Below are positions 16,963 through 25,747 of a DNA stretch of 64,000 nt, piece by piece (the stretch's first letter is position 1; each line of letters starts with the position of its first letter). The position numbers were made by a program, and so were the translations under genes. The stretch is from Luteolibacter luteus (GTDB taxonomy: Bacteria > Verrucomicrobiota > Verrucomicrobiia > Verrucomicrobiales > Akkermansiaceae), in the NCBI RefSeq assembly GCF_012913485.1, contig NZ_CP051774.1:4898001-4962000 (forward strand), written 5' to 3'. The notes beneath the pieces were generated by a model that worked only from the letters and a program-made list of their open reading frames with translations, was not told where the DNA came from and made no database searches.

Positions 16963-17891
16963 GCGAAGAGATCCAACAAACCGTCATTGGCACCCGCGGG
17001 AGCGATCTCGCGCTGGTGCAAGCCGCCGCCGTCGAGCGCACGCTGTCGCTCGCCTTTCCCGACCTGCGCCTGCATCGCAGGGTGATCCGTACGACGGGCG
17101 ACCGTCGGACCGATGTGGCGCTGAAGGATGTGGCGAAGGCTGAAGGCACGGACAAAGGAATCTTCACCAAGGAACTGGAAGAAGCCTTGCGAGCGGATGA
17201 GATCGACATCGCGGTGCATTCGCTGAAGGACGTGCCGACGATCATTGACGAAGACTTCGAGATCGCAGGGGTGCTGGCGCGCGCGCCCATCCGTGACGTG
17301 CTGGTTTCCCGCAACAGCGGTGGACTCGATGGTCTGGCTTCCGGCTCGGTGGTCGGCACCAGTGCGGTACGCCGCGCGAAGCAGCTCCAGTGGCTGCGCC
17401 CGGATCTCAAAGTAGTGGATCTGCGCGGCAACGTGCCGACCCGCCTGCGCAAGCTGACCGAAGGTGCGTATGATGCAATCCTGCTGGCCGAAGCTGGATT
17501 GACGCGTCTGGGCTACCGCATGTCCCTGCCCGTCACCATTGGAGGGGCCACGCTCCACTTTGCACCGCTGGCAGAGGACTTTTTCTACCCAGCCGCAGGG
17601 CAGGGGGCCATTGGCTTGGAAATCCGGAAGGGCGATGAGGCGGCCGCCGCTCTTGTTGGCGGTATCCGCGATGCATCGACTTTCGTCCGCGTGCGTGCGG
17701 AGCGGGAATTCCTGAGGCTGCTTGAAGGCGGCTGCAGCACCCCGGTGGGTGTTTATTCAGTTTACCATGGCGACATGCTCCAGATGGATGCCCGTGTCTT
17801 CCCGGAACAGGGCGGCGAGCCCGCCACGGCGAAGGCCCACGGCAGTGATCCGCTGAAGGTGGCCCGTCAACTTTTCGAATCCCTCGCATGA
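16959..17891 (+). CDS. hemC: Porphobilinogen deaminase (hydroxymethylbilane synthase)
   Basis: The start is GTG 16959, overlapping the hemA stop by 4 bases. The 310 residues begin VSEEIQQTVIGTRGSDLALV. The enzyme joins four porphobilinogens into hydroxymethylbilane. HSLKD holds Asp91, SAVRRAKQLQWLRPDLKV binds substrate, and Cys259 in LEGGCSTPVGVY attaches the dipyrromethane cofactor. An upstream ATG at 16908 lies inside hemA and is rejected. The stop overlaps the ATG of the cobA-hemD fusion by 4 bases. Confidence 0.95.
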   Translation: MSEEIQQTVIGTRGSDLALVQAAAVERTLSLAFPDLRLHRRVIRTTGDRRTDVALKDVAKAEGTDKGIFTKELEEALRADEIDIAVHSLKDVPTIIDEDFEIAGVLARAPIRDVLVSRNSGGLDGLASGSVVGTSAVRRAKQLQWLRPDLKVVDLRGNVPTRLRKLTEGAYDAILLAEAGLTRLGYRMSLPVTIGGATLHFAPLAEDFFYPAAGQGAIGLEIRKGDEAAAALVGGIRDASTFVRVRAEREFLRLLEGGCSTPVGVYSVYHGDMLQMDARVFPEQGGEPATAKAHGSDPLKVARQLFESLA

Positions 17892-19396
17892 GCACTCCCG
17901 GCATTTGCTATCTCGTCGGCGCCGGTCCCGGCGACCCAGGTCTGATCACGGTACGCGGCAGGGAATGTGTCGAAATGGCGGACGTGCTGGTGTACGACGC
18001 CCTTAGTAGTTCCCAGTTCCTCCGCTGGACGAAGAAGGGCTGCGAGAAGATCAACGTGGGCAAGCGCGCCAAGGATCACACGCTTTCCCAGGAAGGGATC
18101 AATGCGCTGATCGTCGAGAAGACCCGCGAGGGCAAGACGGTGGTCCGGCTGAAGGGTGGCGATCCGATGATCTTCGGCCGTGGTGGAGAGGAGGCCGCGG
18201 AACTGGCGGCCGCGGGCGTGAAATTCGAGATCGTGCCGGGCATCAGCTCGACCATTGGCGGGCCGGCCTATGCCGGCATCCCGGTGACGCACCGCGACCA
18301 TTGCTCGCAGCTGACCATTTTCACCGGTCATGAAGATCCGACCAAGCCGGAGAGTTCCATCGATTATGCGCATCTGGCGAAAACTCCGGGCACGAAGGTG
18401 TTCGTGATGGGCATGGCCCGCCTGCGCGAGATCACCGCGTCCCTGATCGAAGGTGGGGCGGAGGCTTCCACGCCGATCGCCCTGACGCGCTGGGCGACGA
18501 CCGGTTCGCAGAAGACCATCACCGGCACGCTGGCGGACATCGCGGACATCGCCGAGCGGGCGGAGTTCGGCTCGCCCGCCGTGGCGGTCATCGGCGGTGT
18601 GGTGACGGAGCGCGAGAAGATCAATTGGTTCGAGACGAAGCCGCTTTTTGGAAAGCGGATCGTGGTCACCCGCACCCGCGAGCAAGCCGGCGGCCTTAGT
18701 CGCGAGCTTTCCATGCTGGGTGCCGACGTGATGGAACTGCCGACAATCCGGATCGAGTATCCGGATGACAAGGTGGGCTTCGCAGAAGGGGTCACTCACT
18801 CGCACGAATACGACTGGCTCGTCTTCAGCAGTCCGAATGGCGTGGAGCGGTTCTTCGATGCCTTCTTCGCGACTTATGAGGACGCCCGCAGCCTTGGCAA
18901 TCCGCGGATCGCGGTGATCGGCAATGGCACCGCGCAGAAGGTGAAGGAATACCGCTTTGGCGTGGATCTGATCCCGGAGAAGTTCGTTGCGGAAGGCCTT
19001 GTCGAAGCTTTCGCCAACGAATCGATCGAAAACCTCACCGTGCTGTGGGTGCGTGCCGAAGAAGCCCGGGATGTGATCTATGACGGGCTGGTGGCGCTCG
19101 GTGCGATCGTGGACGAATGCATCGCCTACAAGACTGTCCCGGAAACGGAAGATCCCACCGGTGCGGCTGCGCGCCTGACGGAGGAGGGAGCGGATCTCGT
19201 GACCTTTACCTCCGCCTCTACGGTGGAGAACTTCTTCAAGCTGGGTCTGCCATGGCCGGAAGGTTGCGCGGCGGGCAGCATCGGACCCGTGACTAGCGAG
19301 GCTTTGCGGAAGCAAGGCGTGGAGCCGACCTTCGAAGCGCCGCAGCATGATATCCCGGGCTTGGTCGCCGCGATCCGGAAATGGGCAGGGAAGTAG
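17888..19396 (+). CDS. cobA-hemD: Fused uroporphyrinogen-III methyltransferase and uroporphyrinogen-III synthase
   Basis: The protein has 502 residues in two parts. Residues 1-245 are a SUMT/CobA methylase: YLVGAGPGDPGLITVRG, VVRLKGGDPMIFGRGGEE, and the VPGISSTIGGPAYAGIPVTH stretch. It methylates uroporphyrinogen III towards siroheme and cobalamin. Residues about 255-500 are a HemD-type synthase (GKRIVVTRTREQAGGLSREL, WLVFSSPNGVERFFDAF, VTFTSASTVENFF) that cyclises hydroxymethylbilane. The fusion places the HemC product and the branch to siroheme on one chain. ATG 17888 overlaps the hemC stop in ATGA. Confidence 0.93.
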   Translation: MSTPGICYLVGAGPGDPGLITVRGRECVEMADVLVYDALSSSQFLRWTKKGCEKINVGKRAKDHTLSQEGINALIVEKTREGKTVVRLKGGDPMIFGRGGEEAAELAAAGVKFEIVPGISSTIGGPAYAGIPVTHRDHCSQLTIFTGHEDPTKPESSIDYAHLAKTPGTKVFVMGMARLREITASLIEGGAEASTPIALTRWATTGSQKTITGTLADIADIAERAEFGSPAVAVIGGVVTEREKINWFETKPLFGKRIVVTRTREQAGGLSRELSMLGADVMELPTIRIEYPDDKVGFAEGVTHSHEYDWLVFSSPNGVERFFDAFFATYEDARSLGNPRIAVIGNGTAQKVKEYRFGVDLIPEKFVAEGLVEAFANESIENLTVLWVRAEEARDVIYDGLVALGAIVDECIAYKTVPETEDPTGAAARLTEEGADLVTFTSASTVENFFKLGLPWPEGCAAGSIGPVTSEALRKQGVEPTFEAPQHDIPGLVAAIRKWAGK

Positions 19397-19468
19397 CCGC
19401 TCCTTTGTCCTTGCGCCTGAGGGCGTCATCGGGAGAATCCCCGCCCCGCGAGGCCGGGACCAGACCCC

Positions 19469-20452
19469 ATGAGCGCAAACGCAAGCTATCAGGAGATCGG
19501 TGAAATTTTCGACCGTCACGATTCCTTCGTGATCCTGAGCCACGTGCGGCCGGATGGCGATGCGATCGGCTCCCAGCTCGCGCTCGCTTTCTCGCTGGAA
19601 GCAGCGGGGAAGAAGGTCCGCGTGATCAACGAAGACGGCCTGCCGGACAACCTGCGCTTTTTGCCGGGCTCCGACCTCGTCGAGTTGCCGCCGGCCGAGC
19701 CGCTGGACGTCGAAGTGGCGATCGCGCTTGATACCGCAACCAAGCCACGTCTCGGCAGCAACGCTCTGAATGCCGCTTCCAAGGCAAAGCTCTGGCTCAA
19801 CATCGACCACCACAAGTCGAACCCGGCGTATGGCGATGTGAACCACATCGATTCCTCTAGCCCGGCGACCGGAGAAATCCTCTACAAGCTGATCACGGCG
19901 CTGAACCTGCCACTGCCGGATCAAACGCGTGACGCGATCTACGTGGCCGTGTCCACCGATACCGGTTCCTTCCAGTATCCCTCCACCACGGAGAACACCT
20001 ACCTGATGGCTGCGGATCTCATCCGCCGCGGGTTGGATGTGGGCCGGATCAATTCACAGACCTACGACAGCCATCCTTACCGCCGCGTGGAGCTGATGCG
20101 CGCGCTGCTCAACACGCTGGAGTTGACCGGTGAGGACCGTGTGGCCCATTGGGAGCTGACCATGGCTACCGCTGAAAAGCTGGGCCTGAAGCCTGAGGAC
20201 AGCGAAGGTTTGATCGACATCATTCGCGCGATCGATGGTGTGACCGTGGCGCTTTTCTTTGAAGAACTTCCCGACGGGAAGATCCGCGTGTCCATGCGCT
20301 CGAAGGATCCGCGGGTGGATGCCAGCGAGGTCTGCGGCCAGTTCGGCGGCGGTGGCCACGCCCTCGCGGCGGGTATCCGCATGGCGGGCCCGATTGCCGA
20401 AGCGAAGCAGCGCGTGCTGGAAGCCGTTTGTGCGGCGATGCCGGTGGCTTGA
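19469..20452 (+). CDS. nrnA: DHH/DHHA1 phosphoesterase, NrnA-like
   Basis: The 327-residue protein carries DHH motifs: SHVRPDGDAIGSQLA, AIALDTA, NIDHHKSNPAYGDVN and a DTGSFQYPST segment. The C-terminal DHHA1 glycine-rich end is QFGGGGHALAAGIRM. The NrnA family degrades nanoRNA and converts pAp to AMP. It lies 72 bases after the tetrapyrrole operon and 26 bases before truB. An nrnA-truB pairing is common in bacteria, so these two probably form one unit. Confidence 0.9.
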   Translation: MSANASYQEIGEIFDRHDSFVILSHVRPDGDAIGSQLALAFSLEAAGKKVRVINEDGLPDNLRFLPGSDLVELPPAEPLDVEVAIALDTATKPRLGSNALNAASKAKLWLNIDHHKSNPAYGDVNHIDSSSPATGEILYKLITALNLPLPDQTRDAIYVAVSTDTGSFQYPSTTENTYLMAADLIRRGLDVGRINSQTYDSHPYRRVELMRALLNTLELTGEDRVAHWELTMATAEKLGLKPEDSEGLIDIIRAIDGVTVALFFEELPDGKIRVSMRSKDPRVDASEVCGQFGGGGHALAAGIRMAGPIAEAKQRVLEAVCAAMPVA

Positions 20453-20478
20453 GATTTCCTTTTCGTTTTTCCGACTAC

Positions 20479-21213
20479 ATGAACCGACCGATTCCCGGAC
20501 CCGTGGTTCCCAGCGGCGTGCTGCTGGTGGACAAGGCCCCTGACATGACCTCGCACGACGTGGTCGCGATCGCCCGCCGCGCGTTGGGCACGAAGAAGAT
20601 CGGCCACTGCGGGACGCTGGATCCGATGGCTACCGGCCTGCTGATGCTGGTGGTGGAGCGGGCGACCAAGATCCAGGACCTCCTGATGAGCGAGGACAAG
20701 GAATACGAAGGCACGCTGACTCTGGGCAAGACGACCTCGACCCAGGACCGCCAGGGTGACGTGCTCGAGGAGAAGGAAGTGCCTGCTTTCACTGCGGCGC
20801 AGATTGATGAGGCCTTCGCCGGCTTCACCGGCGCCTTCGAGCAGATCCCGCCGATGGTTTCCGCGATCAAGAAGGACGGTGTGCCGCTCTACAAGCTGGC
20901 GCGCAAGGGCCAGGAGGTCGAGCGGGCTCCGCGCCCGGTGACTGTCTCGAAGTACGACATCCGTCGTATCGAACTGCCGGAGGTCGATTTCGTCGTGAAT
21001 TGCTCAAAGGGCTTCTACGTCCGGACCTATGCCCATGACATCGGCGCGAAGCTCGGTTGCGGAGCTCATCTCAGCGCGCTGCGTCGGACCCGCTCCGGCC
21101 GCTTCACGCTTGAGCGTGCCCTGACCGTGGACAAGATCAAGGAGATGCCTCGCGAGGAACTCTGGCGTTCGCTCGTCAGCCTTGCCGAGATCTCACTGAT
21201 GCGCGGAGCTTGA
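20479..21213 (+). CDS. truB: tRNA pseudouridine-55 synthase
   Basis: The enzyme makes pseudouridine 55 in the T loop of tRNAs. ATG 20479 (MNRPIPGPVVPSGVLLVDKA) gives 244 residues; an earlier in-frame ATG falls inside nrnA. The catalytic Asp is in HCGTLDPMATGLL. GKTTSTQDRQGDV, QIPPMVSAIKKDGVPLYKLA and SKGFYVRTYAHDIGAKLGCG complete the TruB pattern. The protein lacks a PUA domain, as short TruB forms do. The last 21 bases overlap the converging glycerophosphodiesterase gene. Confidence 0.94.
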   Translation: MNRPIPGPVVPSGVLLVDKAPDMTSHDVVAIARRALGTKKIGHCGTLDPMATGLLMLVVERATKIQDLLMSEDKEYEGTLTLGKTTSTQDRQGDVLEEKEVPAFTAAQIDEAFAGFTGAFEQIPPMVSAIKKDGVPLYKLARKGQEVERAPRPVTVSKYDIRRIELPEVDFVVNCSKGFYVRTYAHDIGAKLGCGAHLSALRRTRSGRFTLERALTVDKIKEMPREELWRSLVSLAEISLMRGA

Positions 21214-22185
21214 TCGTCCGAAGCTCGGGGCGATGCGATCGATCCGGTTCGTCCAGATCCCGCCCCGGTATCCTTCGGGCAGCCGCTTGAGATCTTCCAC
21301 CCGGTCGAAGCCGGCGGAGAACTCTCCTTCGCCCCCGACGAGGATGACTCGGGTTCCAACCTTTTCCATCCGGGAAAGGAAGCGGTCCGGCCAGCCCCAG
21401 AGAATCGGTGCGTATTTTTCCGGGATATGGATTTGGGTGTGGCGGCAGGAGTCGGGCACGTAGCCGGTCCAGCCGGTGGCGATGTAGCTCAGGACGCCTT
21501 TTTTCAAGGTAGCCTTCGACATCGTGCGGAGGTCCGGGAGTTCCCCTCGCAGCGATTGAATGGGGCTATCTCCCCCATAGACGGCGAGCAGGGCGCGGCG
21601 CGGCTGGGGGAGCGCTTTCAGCACGGCGGCGAGTTTGCGGCCCTCTTCGGGATCGTTGCTTTTAATGTGGATGAGGAGGGACTTGTCCGGGAACTTCGCC
21701 AGGACTTGATCAAGCGAAGGCATGAGCCCGATGCCCTTGCCGCGGAAAGGGAAAGTCCTTCCGTCATCCGCGGTGTAGCCGTAGCCGACATCCAGTTTCT
21801 GGAGATCGGAGAGGCTGTGCTCCCGCGTCACGCCTTCACCGTTGGTGCGGTAGTCGAGGATCCAGTCGTGGAAGACGGCGAAGTGTCCATCAGTGGTCGG
21901 ATGAATGTCGAACTCCACGACATCGGCACCATGGGCGAAGGCTGACTCCATGGAGGCGATGGTGTTTTCCAGATAGGGGTGCTCGGGCGGGTGAATCCGT
22001 TTCGAGGTATCGGTGTCATTGCCGACGCCAGCCATGTCGAAAGTCTGCGACATGCCGCGGTGGGCGAGAAGCAGCGGTCCCCTGGAAGTTGGTGCTGCCA
22101 GCCAGGAGGCGTTATTGAAGTACACGAAGACGAGCAGTAGCCCGAGAGAGATCAGGCTGCGCTTCAAGGCGTTCTTCCGCTTCAT
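21193..22185 (-). CDS. Glycerophosphodiester phosphodiesterase, membrane-anchored
   Basis: The 330-residue protein has an N-terminal signal anchor (SLISLGLLLVFVYFNNASWL). The GDPD core shows LLAHRGMS with the catalytic His, then ENTIASMESAFAHGADVVEF, DIHPTTDGHFAVFHDW and SLLIHIKSND. It should hydrolyse glycerophosphodiesters to glycerol-3-phosphate and an alcohol at the outer face of the membrane. A segment unusual for small GDPDs is the C-terminal VGTRVILVGGEGEFSAGFD. It overlaps the truB 3' end by 21 bases. Confidence 0.9.
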   Translation of the reverse strand: MKRKNALKRSLISLGLLLVFVYFNNASWLAAPTSRGPLLLAHRGMSQTFDMAGVGNDTDTSKRIHPPEHPYLENTIASMESAFAHGADVVEFDIHPTTDGHFAVFHDWILDYRTNGEGVTREHSLSDLQKLDVGYGYTADDGRTFPFRGKGIGLMPSLDQVLAKFPDKSLLIHIKSNDPEEGRKLAAVLKALPQPRRALLAVYGGDSPIQSLRGELPDLRTMSKATLKKGVLSYIATGWTGYVPDSCRHTQIHIPEKYAPILWGWPDRFLSRMEKVGTRVILVGGEGEFSAGFDRVEDLKRLPEGYRGGIWTNRIDRIAPSFGRSSSAHQ

Positions 22186-22241
22186 CCGGGGGATGATCGA
22201 TAGGGAAGGGAATCATGCCATCCAAATGACGCGACCCGGTC

Positions 22242-22625
22242 CTAAGCTTGGTTCCACTTGCGGTGGGAGATGAAGGGCCTTGCCCGGTTGGCGATCTCCG
22301 GTGGCGTCAACTTACCGTCTTGGACACCGTCCGCGAGATCCACGGCGATCGCCCGCTTCATCACCTCGTCTCGTTTGATGGTCCCGGATTCCTCAAGGAG
22401 TTGGAGCAGGGATTCGATGATCAAGCCTGCCTGACCGAGATCGTTCTCCAGTTGCTCGACCCGTTTTTCCAACACCTGGCTGCGTGAACTCTCCCAGCGG
22501 CGATCGCGCTCTTCACGGAACTGGCGCTGGCCATCTTGATGGGATTGCAGCCGCTGGCTTTCCGCGATGCTGCGCAAGTGGCTGGCTTGGGCCTGTTCGG
22601 GGAAGAAGAAGTCGAAGAAGCTCAT
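22242..22625 (-). CDS. Small coiled-coil protein, unknown
   Basis: ATG 22625 gives 127 residues starting MSFFDFFFPEQAQASHLRSI. A charged helical middle (QFREERDRRWESSRSQVLEK, then RVEQLENDLGQAGLIIESL) looks like a coiled coil, and the end is a short polar tail. The upstream extension from 22757 has poor coding character. I recognise no family. It lies 56 bases downstream of the GDPD start on the same strand and is divergent from a PEP-CTERM gene across 124 bases. Confidence 0.65.
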   Translation of the reverse strand: MSFFDFFFPEQAQASHLRSIAESQRLQSHQDGQRQFREERDRRWESSRSQVLEKRVEQLENDLGQAGLIIESLLQLLEESGTIKRDEVMKRAIAVDLADGVQDGKLTPPEIANRARPFISHRKWNQA

Positions 22626-22749
22626 GGTGGTGGGATTGTGCAGAAAGGCGCGAGGGAGGCGATTACAAGAACGATCCCGTCTTGCATCGAGGGGTCTATA
22701 CGCCGACCGGCATATGGACGAAATGCCCGGAGGTCCGGATGATGGGCCG

Positions 22750-23505
22750 ATGCTCACTCACCACCCCTTGTCCATTCTTTCACGATGCTGCATAGCCTCG
22801 GCACTTCTTCTCCCTGGTGGAGTGGGGGCCGCGATGGTGATCTATAGCTTTGATGCCAATCCCGAGCTGGATCCCTACCGGGTATCCTTTGGCTATGGGG
22901 CGGGCTTGCCGTCTTCCTTTCTGTCCCCGGAGTTCGATCCGGATGGCACGGGGTTCAAGGCCAGCTTCGGAGGGGATGCCCCCGCGGGCACCTTCGCACT
23001 GGCTTCTCCGCTGCCATCCGGATTCCTAGTGAACATTCCGAATGCCAGGATGAGTTCCTTCGCGCTCGAAGAAGCGAACGGGCATGATTCCAACAATCAT
23101 CCGCTGACGATCACCACCAGTCTAGCGATCACGGCGGTCAGCTTCGAGTGGCGGTCCTATGCGATGCCTTTCAAGGGTTCTTTCATCGTGGTGAGCGATG
23201 GTATGGGAAAGACGCAGGTTTTTGGTGACGATCATTCGATGGGATGGCAAGTCACCGACGAATGGGGGGCGACTCACGCCGGAGGTCTTGCCGCGGGCTC
23301 CGCAATCTTCGAGACGAGTGCTCCGGTGACTTCGATCACGATCACTGCCTACGAGCGCAGGGACGACGGACAGGGTAGCTTTACCGACTTTGTATCCGGT
23401 GTCGGGATCGATGATTTGACCTTCACCGTGGTTCCCGAGCCGGGAGCACCGCTACTCGCGATCTTTGGGATTGTCCCCTTGCTCCGGCGTCGGAGGACAA
23501 GCTGA
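22750..23505 (+). CDS. PEP-CTERM secreted protein
   Basis: From ATG 22750 (MLTHHPLSILSRCCIASALL) the product has 251 residues. ATGs at 22714 and 22723 are in frame and possible. A signal peptide ends near GAAM. The mature part is a beta-rich sandwich-like region with two W/Y-containing segments (VSFEWRSYAMPFKGSFIVVS, VTSITITAYERRDDG). The C-terminus has the sorting signal VVPEPGAPLLAIFGIVPLL followed by RRRRTS: PEP, hydrophobic helix, Arg cluster. Such proteins are handled by exosortase and are typically cell-surface or matrix components. Confidence 0.85.
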   Translation: MLTHHPLSILSRCCIASALLLPGGVGAAMVIYSFDANPELDPYRVSFGYGAGLPSSFLSPEFDPDGTGFKASFGGDAPAGTFALASPLPSGFLVNIPNARMSSFALEEANGHDSNNHPLTITTSLAITAVSFEWRSYAMPFKGSFIVVSDGMGKTQVFGDDHSMGWQVTDEWGATHAGGLAAGSAIFETSAPVTSITITAYERRDDGQGSFTDFVSGVGIDDLTFTVVPEPGAPLLAIFGIVPLLRRRRTS

Positions 23506-23523
23506 TCGGCGCAAGCCAAGTAG

Positions 23524-24483
23524 TCAGGAGAGATTGATGAGGTTTCTTCGCATCTCTTCGGCGACTGCCGCGGGGGTGTCTCCGAAGAAGCGCTTGAACT
23601 CGCGATTGAACTGCGAGGCGCTTTCATAGCCGACGAGACGGCAGGCGCTGTTGGCGGTTTCGCCTTGGTTCACCATGAGCAGGCGCGCCTTGTGAAGACG
23701 GATGGTCTTCAGGTATTGCAGGGGCGGTGAGCTGGTCACGGCCTTGAAATGGGCGTGGAAGGTGGAGAGGCTCATGCCTGCCTCGCCGGCCAGCGTTGCC
23801 ATGTCGATGGGCGTGGCGAAGTCATTGTGAATGCGGTGGAGCGCGCGGCTGATCTGGCCGAAGTGGGTGTGCGGTGCGGCGAGCGCGCGAAGGGTGCCGC
23901 CTTCTTCACCGCAGAGTACGCGGTAGAGGATTTCCCGTGCGCATTGCGGGCCGAGAATGCGTGCTTCGTCGGGATTGGCGAGGGCCTCGACCAAGCGGAC
24001 CACGGCATCGTAGAGGCGATCATCGAGCGGTGTGGAGCGGATGGCTTCCGGCTTGCCCATCGGGATCGGCTGCGTCCTTTCCATTTCCATTATCAGCTCT
24101 GCGACGGAGGTGGGTGAGACGCCGATGGAGATGCCGAGCAAGGGGCCGTCCGGAGACGAGAGGGTTTCGCATTCGAAGGGGAGGGGCACCGAGAGGACGA
24201 GGTATTGGTTCGCGTCGTAGGTGTAGACGTGATCGCCGATGTAGCCGCGCTTACGACCTTGGGCGACGATCACGATGCTGGGATCATAGGAGACTTTGGT
24301 ACGGAGGATCGGAAAACTGGAGCGCATGAACTTCACGCCGGGAAGAAGGGAGGGAGTGTAGCCCTCTTGGATGGCGAGAGGATCAAGCAAGCGGGCCAAA
24401 CGGGTGTCGCGAGGCAAAGGGATGACGTCGGTTTGTCCGGCGGTGGTTCTCCTTGGTTTGCTGCTCATGAGAGGAATAGGCAA
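23524..24483 (-). CDS. AraC-family transcriptional regulator
   Basis: The 319-residue protein has an AraC_N-type effector domain (YTPSLLPGVKFMRSSFPILR, VAQGRKRGYIGDHVYTYDAN) and a C-terminal pair of helix-turn-helix motifs: IDMATLAGEAGMSLSTFHAH and ANSACRLVGYESASQFNREF, ending FKRFFGDTPAAV. ATG 24468 is an alternative start five residues in. It is divergent from the first SDR gene. A palindrome in the 149-base gap (24514-24550) is a candidate binding site, so the SDR genes are its likely targets. Confidence 0.92.
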   Translation of the reverse strand: MPIPLMSSKPRRTTAGQTDVIPLPRDTRLARLLDPLAIQEGYTPSLLPGVKFMRSSFPILRTKVSYDPSIVIVAQGRKRGYIGDHVYTYDANQYLVLSVPLPFECETLSSPDGPLLGISIGVSPTSVAELIMEMERTQPIPMGKPEAIRSTPLDDRLYDAVVRLVEALANPDEARILGPQCAREILYRVLCGEEGGTLRALAAPHTHFGQISRALHRIHNDFATPIDMATLAGEAGMSLSTFHAHFKAVTSSPPLQYLKTIRLHKARLLMVNQGETANSACRLVGYESASQFNREFKRFFGDTPAAVAEEMRRNLINLS

Positions 24484-24513
24484 TCAGGATGGGTGATTTG
24501 GCAACAGGAATCC

Positions 24514-24550
24514 GATGGGTCATAGGATTGTGCAATCCTTTCGGCCCATC
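24514..24550. promoter_or_regulatory. Concentric inverted repeat between AraC regulator and SDR
   Basis: The inner palindrome AGGATTGTGCAATCCT (24524-24539) has perfect 7-base arms. It lies inside outer arms GATGGG (24514-24519) and CCCATC (24545-24550), centred within half a base of each other. The position in the divergent gap suggests an operator, though AraC proteins more often bind direct repeats. Confidence 0.45.
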
Positions 24551-24632
24551 AGGTATTTCGGGGAAGTCCGCTGCGGGCTAAGGTCGAATCATGGAAAGGC
24601 GATAAACGCTTTCCCTCCTCAGAAAGAAAAAG

Positions 24633-25370
24633 ATGAGCATCAACACTGAATCGAAAGTTGTCCTGATCACCGGAGCCAGCAGCGGTATCGGTGAAGCCAC
24701 TGCCCGGGTATTGGCCCGAAAGGGTCACCGTCTCCTGATCGGTGCGCGCCGTGCGGATCGTCTGGAGGCGCTTGCCAAGCAACTCCGCGAAGAAGGTGGC
24801 ACGGTCGAGTTTACCTCGCTGGACGTGACGGATCTCGAAGATGTGCGAGCCTTCGCGGGCCTCGCGCTGGAGAAGTTCGGCCGCATCGACGTCATCGTGA
24901 ACAATGCGGGCGTGATGCCGCTTTCCCCGCTCGAAGCGCTGAAGATCGATGAGTGGAACCAGATGATCGATGTGAACATCCGCGGGGTCCTGCATGGCAT
25001 CGCCGCGGCATTGCCGGTGATGAAGAAGCAAGGATCCGGTCAGGTGATCAATGTGTCGTCGATCGGCGGTCACCAGGTGTGGCCGACCTGTGCGGTGTAT
25101 AGTGCCACCAAGTATGCGGTGATCGCGATCTCCGACGGGCTGCGCCAAGAGAATCGGGACATCCGCGTGACGGTTATCTCGCCTGGCGTGACGACCTCCG
25201 AACTGGCTCATACCATTACCGATCCGGACACGGTGAAGATGATCGATGCCTTTCGCGAGGTGGCGATTCCCGCTGAAGCGATTGGCAAGGCGATCTCCTT
25301 TGCGATCGAGCAACCCGATGACGTGGATGTGAACGAGATCATCGTTCGCCCCACAGCCAGCGCCTACTGA
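24633..25370 (+). CDS. Short-chain dehydrogenase/reductase
   Basis: The 245-residue NAD(P)-dependent oxidoreductase has the Rossmann signature VLITGASSGIGEATARVLAR, an NNAG motif (IVNNAGVMPLSP) and catalytic Ser/Tyr/Lys in INVSSIGG and CAVYSATKYAVIA. An arginine after the second strand (GARRADRL) suggests NADP preference. The substrate is unknown. The gene is divergent from the AraC regulator and followed by a 111-residue protein gene and a second SDR, all on the plus strand. Confidence 0.93.
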   Translation: MSINTESKVVLITGASSGIGEATARVLARKGHRLLIGARRADRLEALAKQLREEGGTVEFTSLDVTDLEDVRAFAGLALEKFGRIDVIVNNAGVMPLSPLEALKIDEWNQMIDVNIRGVLHGIAAALPVMKKQGSGQVINVSSIGGHQVWPTCAVYSATKYAVIAISDGLRQENRDIRVTVISPGVTTSELAHTITDPDTVKMIDAFREVAIPAEAIGKAISFAIEQPDDVDVNEIIVRPTASAY

Positions 25371-25399
25371 GCCAGGATAAACACGAAACCAACACGACC

Positions 25400-25735
25400 A
25401 TGAGTGCAGGATTGATTCCGGTTTCCCGTCGTCTGCCGATGTCGAGGAGATTGCAGGCGCTTTCCCCAGGATGGAGGCAAGCACTTGTCTTGCTCGCGCT
25501 CGTCCTCTTTGTGCTTGCGGCGATTTTCCCTGCCAGTGGTGGAGGCACTGTTACGAAAGGCGTAAGAGCGTCGCTTCCATCGCCGTGCGAGCTCCTCTTT
25601 TGTGATGGCTCTGCCCGGCAGGGGAAGGCCGCGAATGAAAATCCCGCGGATCAGGTGCGCTACGTGGATGGCGTAGGTTTTGTCATTCCCGGCCTGGCGG
25701 ATCGTTCTTCTTCAAAACTCTCAAAACACTTCTAA
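25400..25735 (+). CDS. Small single-helix membrane protein between two SDR genes
   Basis: The 111-residue protein has a basic N-terminus, a helix at about 30-45 (QALVLLALVLFVLAAIFP), and a soluble tail with CELLFCDGSARQGKAANEN. I recognise no family. It starts 29 bases after the first SDR and ends 12 bases before the second, so it appears to be cotranscribed. Codon usage is less typical than in the SDR genes, so it could be a chance frame, but its position and the helix favour a real gene. Confidence 0.5.
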   Translation: MSAGLIPVSRRLPMSRRLQALSPGWRQALVLLALVLFVLAAIFPASGGGTVTKGVRASLPSPCELLFCDGSARQGKAANENPADQVRYVDGVGFVIPGLADRSSSKLSKHF

Positions 25736-25747
25736 CCGATTCTACCC

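Noticed and set aside
17867-19924. 685-codon minus-strand open frame opposite cobA-hemD and nrnA
   Set aside because: It is antisense to two genes with clear motifs and has no start region or recognisable domain.
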